This document shows, piece after piece, positions 12,553-24,660 of a stretch of DNA of 64,000 nt (positions are counted from its first letter, which is position 1; each line of letters starts with the position of its first letter). Under the pieces are notes generated by a model. It was given only the letters and a program-made list of their open reading frames with translations. It did no database searches and was not told the DNA's origin. The DNA comes from Mytilus edulis (taxonomy: Eukaryota; Mollusca; Bivalvia; Mytilida; Mytilidae), in contig NC_092350.1 of the NCBI RefSeq assembly GCF_963676685.1, forward strand, positions 4,453,486 through 4,517,485, in the 5' to 3' direction. A program made the translations under genes and the position numbers.

Positions 12553-12700
12553 ATCAGTGGCGGATCCAGAAATTTTCATAAGTGGGGGCCTACTGACTGC
12601 CCCGCTTAGGTCATGCTACAGTGATTCTCTATATAAGCAACCAATATTTTCAAGAAAAGAGGAGGGGGCGGGCCCCCTCTACATCCGTCTCTGATTATCA
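12553..12700 (+). repeat. GGATCCAG-type dispersed repeat
   Basis: Starts AGTGGCGGATCCAGAAATTT and ends in a G/C-rich GGGGGCGGGCCCCCTC segment followed by ATCCGTC. A related scrap occurs near 23575-23625 (CCTGGATCCGCCCCTG). This looks like a common invertebrate MITE-like repeat whose ends carry GCGGATCC. Confidence 0.5.
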
Positions 12701-14194
12701 TTATTTTTGACAGATGCGTAATCAACAAAGTTAGCCCGTCAAGCATTTATCCGTTTGGTTCAGTTTAAAAAGCTACGTTGGTACACGGTGCAACTTTTGA
12801 AGCAGGAACTCACTATTAAAATAAAACATGTAGGAGGGACACTTAAAATTGTTTTACTTCGTATACATCAGATGACTTTTCTTTGTTAAAAAACTTCTTA
12901 GGAAATGTATATATGTCTAACAAATTGTAACATTTCAACAATTCATACAGACAAAAAAGCGCCGTCTAAAACCCGAACAGACAAAAAGTGCCCTCTAAAA
13001 TACCCATATCAATTCGACATCCGTTTGTTACAATACACTGACAAAAAGTGAGTTGTCCAGTTATAAGTCCAGAATCTCTTTTAACCTCTTGTTGACCTTT
13101 AATTTGAATATTAGTCTGTTCATTTAGACAATACATGAATCACTAGGCATTGTTCAGGAGTGTTGTTGTTTTCAATTCAGCACAAAACAAGAAGGACGAC
13201 GTTTTAATGTCTCGGCAGTATCAACAGCTTGAAGGTCTCGGCGGTTAACTGTTTACGCAGCTTAGTCTTTCTATAAACAATACCACATTAAATGAAGAGC
13301 GGGCTTTGTTCCGTTTCCAACACGACATCTTAAATCTCACCAACCACTTGATCTTGACAATCTATATCATAAATATTATCCTTTCATAGCTAAGGAATGA
13401 AAAAACTTGACCTCTTAAACCGTAAATTAATGCCTCTTATAAATTAAATGATTTTTTTAATCACTAAAATTACAAAGAAAAAAATAATTTCATTTAATAG
13501 AGTAAAAGCTTGTAGATGAACAATCATTACCATTGGAAAAATATTGTATTAATGGCTAAGCAAATGAACTGAATCAAATAATAAGTTTATAAGATCGTGA
13601 AATTAAAACGGCATTTTTATAATTTTTATAATGAAACACAAACTTTAAGAAAAGTAGCGTCTGCTATACCCGTCGGCATGCTGTAACAGAACGTCTATAA
13701 TTAATAATAATTATTACGGTAAACGGATGCATGGTCTTCATGGGAGGAGTTGGAATTTTATAAATGAAATAACTTATGTGACAAAAAGCGAAAATAAATA
13801 ATCTGACAAAAGTTAGTATGATAGAATGAATATCCTGGCACCTAAAGTATAAATAATTCTAAATGAAACGAAGGGAAAATATTTCTTCCCAGTGTCATTG
13901 CCTTAGACAAACGAACTAAAAGTATGACTTATATGATCTTGTCTTAATCAATATTGATCGTTCCTCGCAACAGCTCAATATCAATACTCGAAACAAAAAA
14001 ACTTACAAGTTTCAAATTAATTAGATAATTCCCTAAACACCTTACAACAAAACAATTTGAATATAAAAGGATGCAATTAGACATCATAGATCGTGCATGG
14101 ACTGACACAACTGTTGCGTAAAGAAAGGGACAAAGTTATTATCAGAATAATAAGACAGATTCAGATTCAATATTTTATTAAAGTCTCACTACTT

Positions 14195-14618
14195 GCAATA
14201 CATAAATATACAGTACATACAGAGTATATACACAATATAAAACAGACAATACATAAATATACAGTACATACAGAGTATATACACACTATAAAACAGACAA
14301 TACATAAATATACAGTACATACAGAGTATATACACAATATAAAACAGACAATACATAAATATACAGTACATACAGAGTATATACACAATATAAAACAGAC
14401 AATACATAAATATACAGTACATACAGAGTATATACACAATATAAAACAGACAATACATAAATATACAGTACATACAGAGTATATACACAATATAAAACAG
14501 ACAATACATAAATATACAGTACATACAGAGTATATACACAATATAAAACAGACAATACATAAATATACAGTACATCCAGAGTATATACACAATATAAAAC
14601 AGACAATATACAAATATA
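14195..14618 (+). repeat. 51-bp minisatellite, about 8 copies
   Basis: The unit begins ACATAAATATACAGTACATA and continues CAGAGTATATACACAATATAAAACAGACAAT. The period of 51 is a multiple of three and few units contain stops, so long repetitive open frames appear on both strands (14093-14641 + and 14167-14633 -). These are artefacts. Confidence 0.93.
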
Positions 14619-14907
14619 AAATACAAGTACCATTCTATTAAGAATTATGAGAGACTGTAAAACAATTTCTATATAAAACTAGTTAGAATACATACGATTA
14701 TTAAAACAAATAGTAAAATTGAGCGATATGACTCTCATATAAAACCGGATGTTGGTCAATGTTGGTCTTTATGACTGTCTGGTGACTTTGAAATTGATAA
14801 ATTTTGGGTGAAATTCGATGATTTGTAATTATGGTGGGACGAAAGATAAAATTGGAACTCCTGCTAAAGGAACACACTATCCGAGTTAATATATACGTAT
14901 CAAGAGA

Positions 14908-15068
14908 GGCGGCACAACGATTACATTCACCGACACAACGATTACATTCACCCACACAACGATTACATTCACTGACACAACAATTACATTCACCGACTCA
15001 ACGATTACATTCACCGACACAACGATTACATTCACCGACACAACGATTACATTCACCGACACAACAAA
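14908..15068 (+). repeat. 21-bp minisatellite, about 8 copies
   Basis: Tandem units of ACAACGATTACATTCACCGA plus C, with minor variants. The period is a multiple of three, which explains the open frame with repeated RLHSPTQ. Confidence 0.93.
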
Positions 15069-15977
15069 ATCAAAGTTGTAAGGAACCATGAAATTGAAGA
15101 CTTTTTAAAGATGAAAATATATTTGATTTCAGATATATCTTCTGAACTACAGAAAATTCATTGTTTCCACAGTTTTGACTACATGATGTCGCAACTTTAT
15201 TGTTTAACAATTTCTAAAAAGTGAACGTTTGGTTTGACTACATTGTTCATAATAAGTTATAACAAGGACACATTCAGTACAGACGACGATGAATCACGGA
15301 TTTGTATTTAGACTATTATACTAGACATAGGAAATTAAAGTCAACCTTCCTATGTAGAAAAATTCAAAATACAACTTCTACGTAAAAATATTTCGTTCCG
15401 ATAAAATGTATACGAGGTATGACGACCTTGCATGGGTTTCGTTGAATTCTAGATCAGCTAGGTCACATGGCATATATACCTTGAGGTTTAACATCTCGAG
15501 AGCCAACCTTTTTCTTGCGAGGTGTTGATCGTAAACAAAAGATGTCAGTGCAGGGCTCAGTATGATTTTCACCAAATCTTTTCAACTAAAATCCTGCATT
15601 GTGTGTACTAAGCCCCTCTGTGACACGTTTTACAATACAATGTTTATACCCCTGTATTAACCGATTTAAAAAGTAAATATATGAAATATAACAACAAAAG
15701 AAAGAAAGTTAAAAATGAGGAGACGGGTAATTTGTTTTTTTTTTATTACGGGTGCCAACTTTGATGCCACGACCAGACTGCGGTTTTCGGAACTTATCTT
15801 AATTATATATGTTAACACCGAGCATCGTATTTTTACAGATTTAGCCGTTTTAATTAGCAATATATTTTTTTGATATTCTCGTAATGATTTTAATCAGCCT
15901 TACGATTGCTTCTGAGTGTTTTTTTTAATGCAATTTGTATTTGTAATAGTTAGAAAAAGAGTTATAAGAATATATAA

Positions 15978-16258
15978 AAAGAAGAGATGGTATGATTGCC
16001 AATGAGACAACTCTCCACAAGAGACCAAAATGACACAGAAATTAACAACTATAGGTCACTGTACGGCTTTCAACACTGAGCAAATCCCAAACCGCATAGT
16101 CAGCTATAAAGGGCCCCGAAATGACAATGTAAAACAATTCAAACGAGAAAACTAACGGTCTTATTTATATAAAAAAAAATGAACGAAAAACAATATGTAA
16201 CACATAAACAAACGACAACCATATAATTACAGGTTCCGGACTTTGGACAGGCACTTAT
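15978..16258 (+). repeat. Dispersed repeat family A, most complete copy
   Basis: Runs from AAGAAGAGATGGTATGATTG through AATGAGACAACTCTCCACAA, CATAGTCAGCTATAAAGGGC, CGAAATGACAATGTAAAAC and AACGAGAAAACTAACGGTC to GGACAGGCACTTATA. It defines the order of blocks found piecemeal elsewhere. About 280 bp and non-coding. Confidence 0.7.
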
Positions 16259-18066
16259 ATTTTAACATTATTAATTTTGTCTTTGGTGAAGTAATCTTAT
16301 AGGCAGCAATACATTGACATCTCCCCTGTTTTAAGATTGGTACAATGTATAGGTGCATGTTATTAATTATCATTGACAACTTATTTACAATGAGACGGAA
16401 TATAACCAGAATTCAAAATAAAACGATATGCCAAGTGTATACATACTACCGTCACTTCATCTTTAAAACACCAACCTTGATATATAGGGTATCTAGTGTA
16501 GATATGGAAATATATCTGATAAAAAACTTAAAACTATTGACTGTATGTCTGTAAGTTTACAGTCCACAACCTCACAATATAACTAAATAAAAGATAATTA
16601 TTATATGTAGTATAGTTTTAATTCTTTGGAAGGCCACTAAAACATTAAAATCAAAGTACAGAGCAAAATAGAAATATACAAATCTAATTGATATCATGGA
16701 ATCAGTTTTGTTTTATATGCGCTGACTTTAAGGATTTCAACACCTATACTGACATCGTAAATTAATCCATTAGGATTAGTATTGTAGTTGCATTTATTAA
16801 TTAAGAATTATTTATGAGCCCCAAGTTAGATTTTAACTAAGTTAGTATATTAAGATATATGAATTTCATCCGGGACTAATACATGATCATATAAAATTAA
16901 AACCAATACACCTCTGGTCAATGTTTTTCACATATTTCAGATGGAATTACAAGAGCATATAATAGAATTATTTGAAAATTAATTTACAATTATTCATATT
17001 AAGATAGGCGGATTAATTAAATGACAGCTTTAAGAGAAAGAAATACTTTAACCTTTAAGGGTTACTTTAGACATTTTGACTTTTAACAATAGGATTAAGG
17101 TGGCAGGTAGAAGGTTTACCTTACAGAAGCCGACACATATTGAGCTGCCAGGGAGAAATTGGTGTCAGCTCTCATCTAAATGACAGTTAAACTGTAAAAA
17201 ATGAGGACACTTTAACATGGAGAAAATTAATGTCCGGCGCATTCTCTATTCTCCATGCACTTAAGTAGTAAGCCTTTGACGAGCTTTCAAAAATATGCAT
17301 AAACTGTCTGGATTTTATTTCTGTAGCTATAAAACTGGATATCATTTGACATAGATTGTTTTCTGAACTGGAGTGTTGCCTTTTAGGACTATAAAAGACT
17401 CTTTAAAATATAGACAAGGACATTTTTATGTCATTTTGAAATATGAGAAGAAAATATTGAAATGAAATTAATATTAGTAAAACTTATTTTTCTTTATATC
17501 CCAATAAAATGATAAGAAACCGACCATAAAACCTGGTTTAATTAAAGTTTTCTATCATTAAAAAATAATGTTCTTTCGAAAAGCAACATTAATAATGATA
17601 TATGTTAGAAAACAAATTAAATCGTGAAATAGGCTTTCGAATTCAATTTTGTTACACATTACAAATCTACCCCTTTAATAGTTATCACGGCAATCTTAAC
17701 GTACTTTGTCACACATATTGTACAAAAACTAATTTATGAATGAAAATTTACATACTATTCATATACATTTTTATGAATGAAACTACCGTATAAAAATTGT
17801 CATTCAAGCGATTATTTGGTCGTTATCGTTGTAAGTATCAGATTTCAGAAGCCTTGGTACTTAGACAGATCATGTTAATGCCGTTGATTGTCTTGAGAGG
17901 CATGTTATGATTGGATGTTCCCACAAGATATAACCGATTACAGAGCTTATTCATATCTATTTACTCTTATCATACAAAAAAGTTGACATCCTAAATAAAG
18001 GTGGCGATAAATATGACAAAACAATTTATTTTAACGATACAAACAACTGAATAGAGTTCTGGGAGC

Positions 18067-18215
18067 TTATTCACAAAGCATGCGTTAGCTAACGGACCCA
18101 TTAACTTAACGGAGACGTTAACGGGTACGTCCGTTAAAATTTAACGTGGTATTCACAAACGTTTGCGTTAAAATTGTGATAACGGGTGCGCTATTAACGA
18201 GTGCGTTAGTATGCA
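18067..18215 (+). repeat. Left terminal and subterminal inverted repeats of Harbinger
   Basis: The outer TIR is followed by many CGTTAA/TTAACG words and by a second, inner TIR-like copy at about 18150 (GTATTCACAAACGTTTGCGT). The same doubled arrangement is found at the right end. Such arrays are candidate binding sites for the Myb-like partner or the transposase. Confidence 0.8.
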
Positions 18216-19063
18216 AATTAGACGTAATTGATGAGTCGGGTGTTTTGATTGGTTTATAGAATAAACGGGTAAATACAGTAAAAAATTAATATTTACATTT
18301 TTATCATAACGGTTTAAATCAAGTGTTGTTTTAAGATTTGTGTAAAAATAATATTAAAAAGTATGCTTATAAAATTTGCTGCAAGACGTCTAAAACAAAA
18401 CATAATCAACAATTTAACTGATTTAGTCTTGGTTAGCTAGTGTAAATAGTGTGGTCCTGACGGTTATAATTTCTCAAATCTTCTCAATTTATTATTTACT
18501 GCTATTGGTTACAGTATAAACAAAAAGGGTTACATGATACACCTTTATATATTGGATTCATGGTGATATATCATTAACGTACTTTCCTGTTACAAATGAA
18601 ATAAGGGAAAAAATAATCCAACATGTGAGGGAATATACTTGATGTTGGGTTCACAAGAAAGAGGACATCTTATAAAAATTATTGAAACCTTAAAAACAAC
18701 GAAATTTCAATTATAAAAATGATAATAGAAGAGACAAAATATTGACTTCATATACAAAAATGTTTCAGTATATTCTTGTATGACATTATCAAAGTTGCAT
18801 CTCTTATATGTTGTTCCAAAAGTACTGTTTGTTTTTGAATGGCTTATCCAAAACTGTTGATCGGTCACCAACTTTCAGTTAAAACCTCAAAATAATAGTT
18901 GTTCCATGTACATCCTTCACTGTATCATTGTTCGTTTGGAACATAGTAAATACAACGAATTTGTACAAATAATGTTTTCACGAAAGAGACATGCACGAAT
19001 ATTCACGTTCTTGTACATGACGTCATGTATGACATGTATGACGTTTTCATAACGGAGAAAACA
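18216..19063 (+). other. 5' region of the Harbinger Myb-like gene
   Basis: Non-coding stretch between the left end and the first coding exon, AT-rich. CACGAAAGAGACATGCACGA and TGACGTCATG lie shortly upstream of the start. TGACGTCA is a CRE-like palindrome, but its use is not shown. Confidence 0.4.
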
Positions 19064-22000
19064 ATGGAGCAGGACGATAAAAGTTTAAAGCGAAAGCCAA
19101 GATTTACAGAGAAAGAGGTCGATGCTCTCATTGCTAAAGTACATCAGAATTCAGAAGTTTTATTTTCGAGATTTAGTGACACAATCACCAACAAAAAGAA
19201 AAAAATGGCATGGGGTGAGGTACAAACCTCTGTTAACGCAACTTCAGTTGTACCAAGATCTGTGGATGAAGTAAGAAAGAAATGGGATGATGTCAAAAGA
19301 CTCACAAAGAAAAGAGCAGCTGGTGTTAGGAAGGACCAAACTCTAACTGGAGGTGGAGAGAGGAGTATTTTGCCGTTGACAAATACAGAAGAAATTGTAG
19401 TTTCCCTTATTGGGGAAGAGAGAATATACGGCATTCCAGATGGAATATGTGCTTTTCAACAGCAGCTCAAGGTTGGTTCATATATTCTATAACTGGTACA
19501 GTAATTAATCCATAAAAGATATCTCAGTTGTAATATAATGGCGTATTTTTTTTTGCTTTTACAACTAAAGACCCTGAAACCTCAATACTATAACATATAA
19601 AAAAATATTGACTCTCTAATCTCACTTTTTATACGACTCTCTAATCTCACTTGTCTTACGCCTCTAAATCTAACGTTTCTTACGGCTCTCTAATCTAACG
19701 TTTCTTGCGACTCTCTAATCTCACGTTTTTTATGGCTCTCTAATCTCACGTTTATTACGGCTCTCTAATCTAACGTTTCCTACGGTTCTATAATCTCATC
19801 TTTCTTACAACTTTCTAATCTCACATTTCTTACAACTCTCTAATCTCACGTTTCTTGCTACTCTCTAATCTCACGTTTATTTCGGCTCTCTAATCTCACG
19901 TTTATTACGGCTCTCTAATCTAACGTTTCCTACGGCTCTATAATCTCATCTTTCTTACAACTCTCTAATCTCACATTTCTTGCAACTCTCTAATCTCACG
20001 TTTCTTGCTACTCTCTAATCTCACGTTTCTTGCGACTCTCTAATCTCACGTTTATTATGGATCTCTAATCTCACGTTTATTATGGCTCTCTAATCTCACG
20101 TTTATTACGGCTCTCTAATCTCACGTTTATTAAGGCTCTCTTATCTCACCTTTCTTACGACTCTCTAATCTCACCGCTTTCTAACGTGGGCGCTATACAG
20201 TCAGTAGAGATAGTTTTTGAAACTTTAATAAAAAATCTTGCTTACATGATGTATTTGTGCACCACTTATTTCATATCTGCATCTGAATGATTATGATACC
20301 TCGTTCACATGTATAATTAATTCAAACTAAATTAGAATCGAATGCGTATCGAATTCGCATATTTCGTTCAATGACTCTTCGTTATATATAAAATCGCATT
20401 TTAATTTGCTATAAAGTCACATTATCCGCTTTAATTTAGATTAAACTGTGGTGTGGAGAATTTTTAAATTGTTATTCTGATATCCTGAACCAGTGCTTTG
20501 ACGGAAAAATTCAAACACTATAATCATTTCTCGATTCTTTAAAATTAAAAACGTAACCTGAATTCGTGTCCGCAAAAATATCAAAAGGGCAAAACCGTAA
20601 TGACGTCATAGATATATTGACGTCATATATATCTTACATACATATCTATATTTCAAAATTGTTTCTTTTAATTCTATAATGCCGAAAAAAACTCATAGAA
20701 TCGCAAAATGAAACTTTTATAGCCTTTTGAGATAGTTTCGAATGTGAGTTAACCTTCTCGAGTTAGATATTGATAGTGCGAATCGAATTAAAATTCCGTG
20801 TGAACTCAGCCTTACTTTGCAATGATCTAGTCATATCTGCACATTATACAATATATCGCTTTTTTATTAAGTCTCCCAAACAAAGTTTGGAGACTTATTG
20901 TTTTTGCTCAGTTCTTATTATTTTTATTATTCTTCTTCTTCTTTTTTTTTCTTCTTCTTTTTCTTCCGCCACTTTTAAAAATGAACTTGTCCGCAGCGTT
21001 TCTCCAAAACCGCTTGTCAGATTTACTTAGGGGTTCATAGAATGTTAGACTAATATGTCTAGGTGAGCCATCAATCTTTCGTTTGTGCATTTGGGTCTAT
21101 TAAGGGGTATTTTGGGGGGCAGAACGAAGGGAGGGGTTTACTATAGAACCCTATGGGATTTTTTTTTTATAAATTTTTCAAATGAATATAACTTGAAAAC
21201 TGTAAGTGATAAACACACGCAATCTTCAGAAATGATCATAGGACAATAAAACAAATCACATGAAATATAGGGTGAGTCCCTGGGGGGTCATCCCCACGCC
21301 CTTCAATTTGAGAATATGCTATTATCTTGTAAACAGTCCTGATTCCCACCCCTAAACCATATATATTCTTGAATAGGACGACAAAACAAATCAAGCGTAA
21401 TTAAAGGGAAGTCCCTAGGGGTCACCCCCACCCCGTTCAATTTTAGAATGTGCTATTATCTTGTAAACGGTCCAGATCCCCACCCCTAAACCATATATAT
21501 TCTTGTAGGGGACAATAAAACAAATGAAATGAGATAAAAGGGAAGTCCTGAGGGGGTCATCCCACCCCCTCTTGTTTGAAAACTTGTAAACGGTCAACAT
21601 CCCCACCCCTAAACCATATATATTCTTGTAGGGGACAATAAAACAAATAAAATGAAATAAAAGGGAAGTCCCTAGGGGGTCACCCCACCCCACTCTTGTA
21701 TGAAAACTTGTTAATGGTCAACATCCCCACCCCTAAAACATATATATTCTTGTATGGGACAATAAAACAAATCAAATGAAATGTAGGTAAAGTCCCTGGG
21801 GTCACCACCACCCCCTCCTGTTTGAATACTTGTAAATGGTGGAGATCCCCACCAGTAAGCCATATATATTCTTGTATGGGACAAAAAATCAAATCAAATG
21901 AACATGGGACCATATGAATGGCGAGTTATAGGAGCTTTGTTTGGGAGACTTCGTAACAGCATCCTGTTACAATTACTTCTTGTTATTTCAATTATTTTTG

Positions 22001-24548
22001 GAGGTTTATTCAGTCAATTGCTGACTTTACAAGGGTCTAGTTATAATTCGTTTAAATTTGCTCGCAGTACCACTTTTTTTTTTAAATAGGCGGATTGTAT
22101 ATTCAATGAATTTTTTTGTATATCATGTCTAAATGGTACTAAAATCATATTTATTGAAATGATACATGTCTTTTCTCAGGCAACAGAAGCAGTTGAATTC
22201 CCTACCAGCAGTAATGAATGTAGCTTACCAGTGGGAACCTCCATGACTACTATACCTAATAGCGTACTTGTACCGTCAGAAGAAGTTACAATTACTACGG
22301 CTACTACGCCTGGTTCTGGTAAAAAAAGGAGTTCCACACCAATCAAAATTGACAGGTATATTCACACATAAGATAGATTAAAATCAATAATTAACAACGT
22401 GTGCGCATTCAAAAATTACAAAGGTTGAAATATACCCGATGTAAAAAAAAATGAAATAAATTCACAAGTTACTATGGTGGAGTTGAACAGTGCGTCGAAA
22501 AAACGCCGCTCAGTCATTTTGAAATTCATATCTTTACAATAACACATTGCTTAGGCTGACGATGACAATCATGACACCTTCAATGCGACATAGGATTGAG
22601 CAAGAACGTATTGACTTCTATTTCACTATTCCACCAAACAGAAATTAATACTCTATAGACTATCATGAAAAAAGTTCCACGGCAATATTATTTACCTACG
22701 AAAACAGGTTCAATCCTAAACGTCCCAGCTTATTTTAAAATAACATAGCTGAATAATGATCTACAGTCAGTATGAGCTCTAGCTATATTTTAAGTCTAAG
22801 GTACGAACCATTTGATTTGAGGAGACAGTCTGAGATATTTAAGAGAAAAAAATGACTTTGATTTTTGCCTTAAACAAAAATTTTGGCCGTAACTGGACTG
22901 AAAACAATAATCTAAATTCTTGTCCACTGTTTTTGCTATTAGAAACGAAAATTTCCAACAGAATTGTTTAGCATTAAATGAACATGATGTAAAAAAAACG
23001 GGCACATTTTTTGGTGGCAGGGGTTTGCATGTGGTTTCACCGAACTGATATATTAATTTTTTTTTTAAGACCAGACTGTAACCTGCCTGCTGGGTGTGGC
23101 TTTTATGTCTCAATTTGTCGACCGTCATTCATAAATTCGTTGTCATTTCAGACCGTCATTCGTAGCTTTTGGTTGATTTGGAAACCCTAACTTATCTTAA
23201 ATTTGGATAAAAAATGCTTGTTTGTCTTTTTAAACTGGTGTCGGTCGTATTGTAAGTTTTACTGAATAGCCCGGCGTATATCTTGTTTACAACAAGAAAT
23301 ATGTGAGGTCATGATAACTAAACATAAAACAAAACGGCGAGAATTTTCAATGTCTATTTTTTACTGACAAGTCCCACATCAAATTTATCAGTACATAGCT
23401 TTGGATCCATACTATCATTTTATGATAGACAATTAATAGAGAGTACAGCATCGAAAATGTCCAACCCTTATACTTTACAGCAACTACAAAATATACATGC
23501 CCCACGCCAGGAACCTTTAAAAAAGTTCATATTACACATATTTTATGTTTTTATCCCCAAAAAAGATCCCAAAACTTTAAAAAATTCGCCTCCCTTTCAA
23601 AAATCCTGGATCCGCCCCTGAAACCAAAATCATATATCATATCTTTATAGCTACTACACCTATACTACGCCTGGTTCTGGTAAAAAGGGGTTCCACACCA
23701 ATCAAAATTGACATTTATATTCATACATGTATAAGATAGATTACAATCAATAATTAACAACGTGTGCGCATTCAAAAATTACAAAGATTGAAATATACCC
23801 GACCTAAAAACAAAATGAAATAAATTCAAAAGTTACTAACTGCAAGTTAAGAAACCAACACCATATATCATATCTTAGTTGTAACATTTCACTAAATACA
23901 AAAAAGAAGAAAGAAAAAAAGTAGCCAGTTGTTCCACATGTATTTTGATTACAAATATGTTTAACCCAGTCGCAATGTTGAGCCTGTCCAAAGTCTTGTG
24001 GTTTATTTTTAATTCTTGTTCATTTAGATGTTTTAGAGTTTAGTGTGACGTCCATTTTCACTAAACTAGTTTATATTTTTGATAAGGGGTCAACTGAATC
24101 CCTAAACGTTGCGTGATTTTCTCGCTGTGTTGAAGACCCCATGTTGGCCTTTGGCTTATTTCTGCAATATGGTCGGGTTGTTGTCTCTTTGACACATTCC
24201 TCATTTCCATTCTCTATTTATATGTGCTCATACAAACAAGCTGATTTTACATATTTTTCCTTTTATCATTGTAGTATCCAGTGTGAACTATTATCTGTAG
24301 AAAAAGAAAGACTGTCAACAGAAAAGAAAAGATTAAGGATTGAAGAAGATAGACTAAGGTTGGAAAGGGAAAGATTTGAAGAACTAAAAAAAATATCTGG
24401 AATTCTGCTACGAAGAAACACAAGACCTCAAATTGATTCACAATTGGATGTCCCTAGTACACCACCAACAACAGACAGAAGCAGCTCCCAGTATCAATCT
24501 GGGGAACCAGATTATAGTTATATGTATGCCTCGCTTCTGCTAGACTAA
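19064..24548 (+). CDS. Harbinger Myb/SANT-like DNA-binding protein (three exons)
   Basis: Exons 19064-19471, 22180-22355 and 24275-24548 join in frame (phase 0, then phase 2) to give 285 residues. Splice sites are CAAG|GTTGGT with TTCTCAG|G, and GACAG|GTATAT with ATTGTAG|T. The start MEQDDKS has a good context (ACAATGG); two upstream in-frame ATGs (from 19025) would add 13 residues. Residues about 9-90 form a Myb/SANT-like trihelix domain: FTEKEVDALIAKV, then MAWGEV and VRKKWDDVKRLTKK. The middle is Ser/Thr-rich. Residues about 196-235 are a charged coiled coil (VEKERLSTEKKRLRIEEDRL). In known Harbinger elements this protein binds the ends and carries the transposase to the nucleus; human NAIF1 is the domesticated relative. 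No stop or frameshift is seen. Confidence 0.85.
19618..20178 (+). repeat. 25-bp minisatellite inside the Myb-gene intron
   Basis: About 22 diverged tandem units of CTCTCTAATCTCACGTTTCT plus TACGG. Variants (TTATTACGG, TTTCTTGCGA) occur in an order suggesting higher-order duplication of blocks, since 19730-19870 resembles 19880-20010. Confidence 0.9.
20865..21960. repeat. Nested repeat element with a 125-130 bp tandem array
   Basis: Left edge: AAGTCTCCCAAACAAAGTTTGGAGACTTATTG, containing a short palindrome around TTTGG. Right edge near 21940: GGGAGACTTCG. Inside, from about 21240 to 21905, are five to six tandem units. Each has CCCCACCCCTAAACCATATA, TATTCTTG, GGGACAATAAAACAAAT and a GGGAAGTCCC..GGGGTCA segment. 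The repeat yields spurious open frames on the - strand (21415-21913). It lies in intron 1 of the Myb-like gene. Confidence 0.75.
22440..23640. other. Myb-gene intron 2, repeat-derived non-coding DNA
   Basis: Non-coding. The 110-codon frame on the - strand at 22796-23128 lies in what looks like a dispersed repeat and has no recognised domain. It ends near a GGATCCGCCCCTG scrap. Confidence 0.4.
23641..23835 (+). pseudogene. Duplicated, dead copy of Myb-gene exon 2 and its donor region
   Basis: Repeats most of 22295-22450: TACGCCTGGTTCTGGTAAAA, TTCCACACCAATCAAAATTG, then AACAACGTGTGCGCATTCAA. The donor GACAG|GTATATT of the real exon has become GACATTTATATT, and the A-run before GGGGTTCC is shorter, which breaks the frame. 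It is a partial internal duplication within intron 2 of the same gene and cannot be spliced like the original. Confidence 0.85.
24040..24225 (+). repeat. Dispersed repeat family B copy next to Myb exon 3
   Basis: Contains TTTTCTCGCTGTGTTGAAGA, CCCATGTTGGCCTTTGGC, then ATGGTCGGGTTGTTGTCTCT and TTGACACATTCCTCATTTCC. It ends about 50 bp before the acceptor of exon 3. The open frame starting at 24141 fuses this repeat to the real exon and should not be used as the protein start. Confidence 0.65.
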
Positions 24549-24660
24549 ACATTCTCTTAAGTTTTATTATTAAAATAAACGTTGACAGTATTGTACACAT
24601 TTATTAATTTATATGATACTGATTTGACTTTATAACTATACTCTTGTTTGAACTTATTTT
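24549..24660. terminator. Shared convergent 3' region with poly(A) signals on both strands
   Basis: Only 112 bp separate the two stop codons. AAATAAAC occurs on the + strand near 24575 for the Myb-like gene. AATAAA-type words (TAATAAATG, AATAATAAAAC) on the - strand serve as candidates for the transposase gene. The 3' ends probably overlap. Confidence 0.5.

Larger units (their letters stand above)
8223..18066 (+). other. LRR gene intron 1, part upstream of the Harbinger element
   Basis: About 9.8 kb of AT-rich non-coding DNA. It contains family A fragments near 10240-10360 (reverse) and 15980-16255, a scrap of a GGATCCAG-type repeat near 12555-12700, and minisatellites at 14190-14620 and 14911-15070. 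A few short open frames occur, none with splice or family support. The rest shows nothing recognisable. Confidence 0.6.

Noticed and set aside
14093-14641. Long repetitive frames on both strands
   Set aside because: Explained by a 51-bp tandem repeat whose period is a multiple of three.
14831-15091. Frame with RLHSPTQ repeats and its antisense partner
   Set aside because: Explained by the 21-bp minisatellite.
21415-21913. - strand frames with repeated FICFIVPYKNIYGLGVG
   Set aside because: Products of the 125-130 bp tandem array.
24141-24548. Continuous 135-codon frame as a separate gene
   Set aside because: Its first half is dispersed repeat family B; only the part after the acceptor at 24275 is exon 3 of the Myb-like gene.
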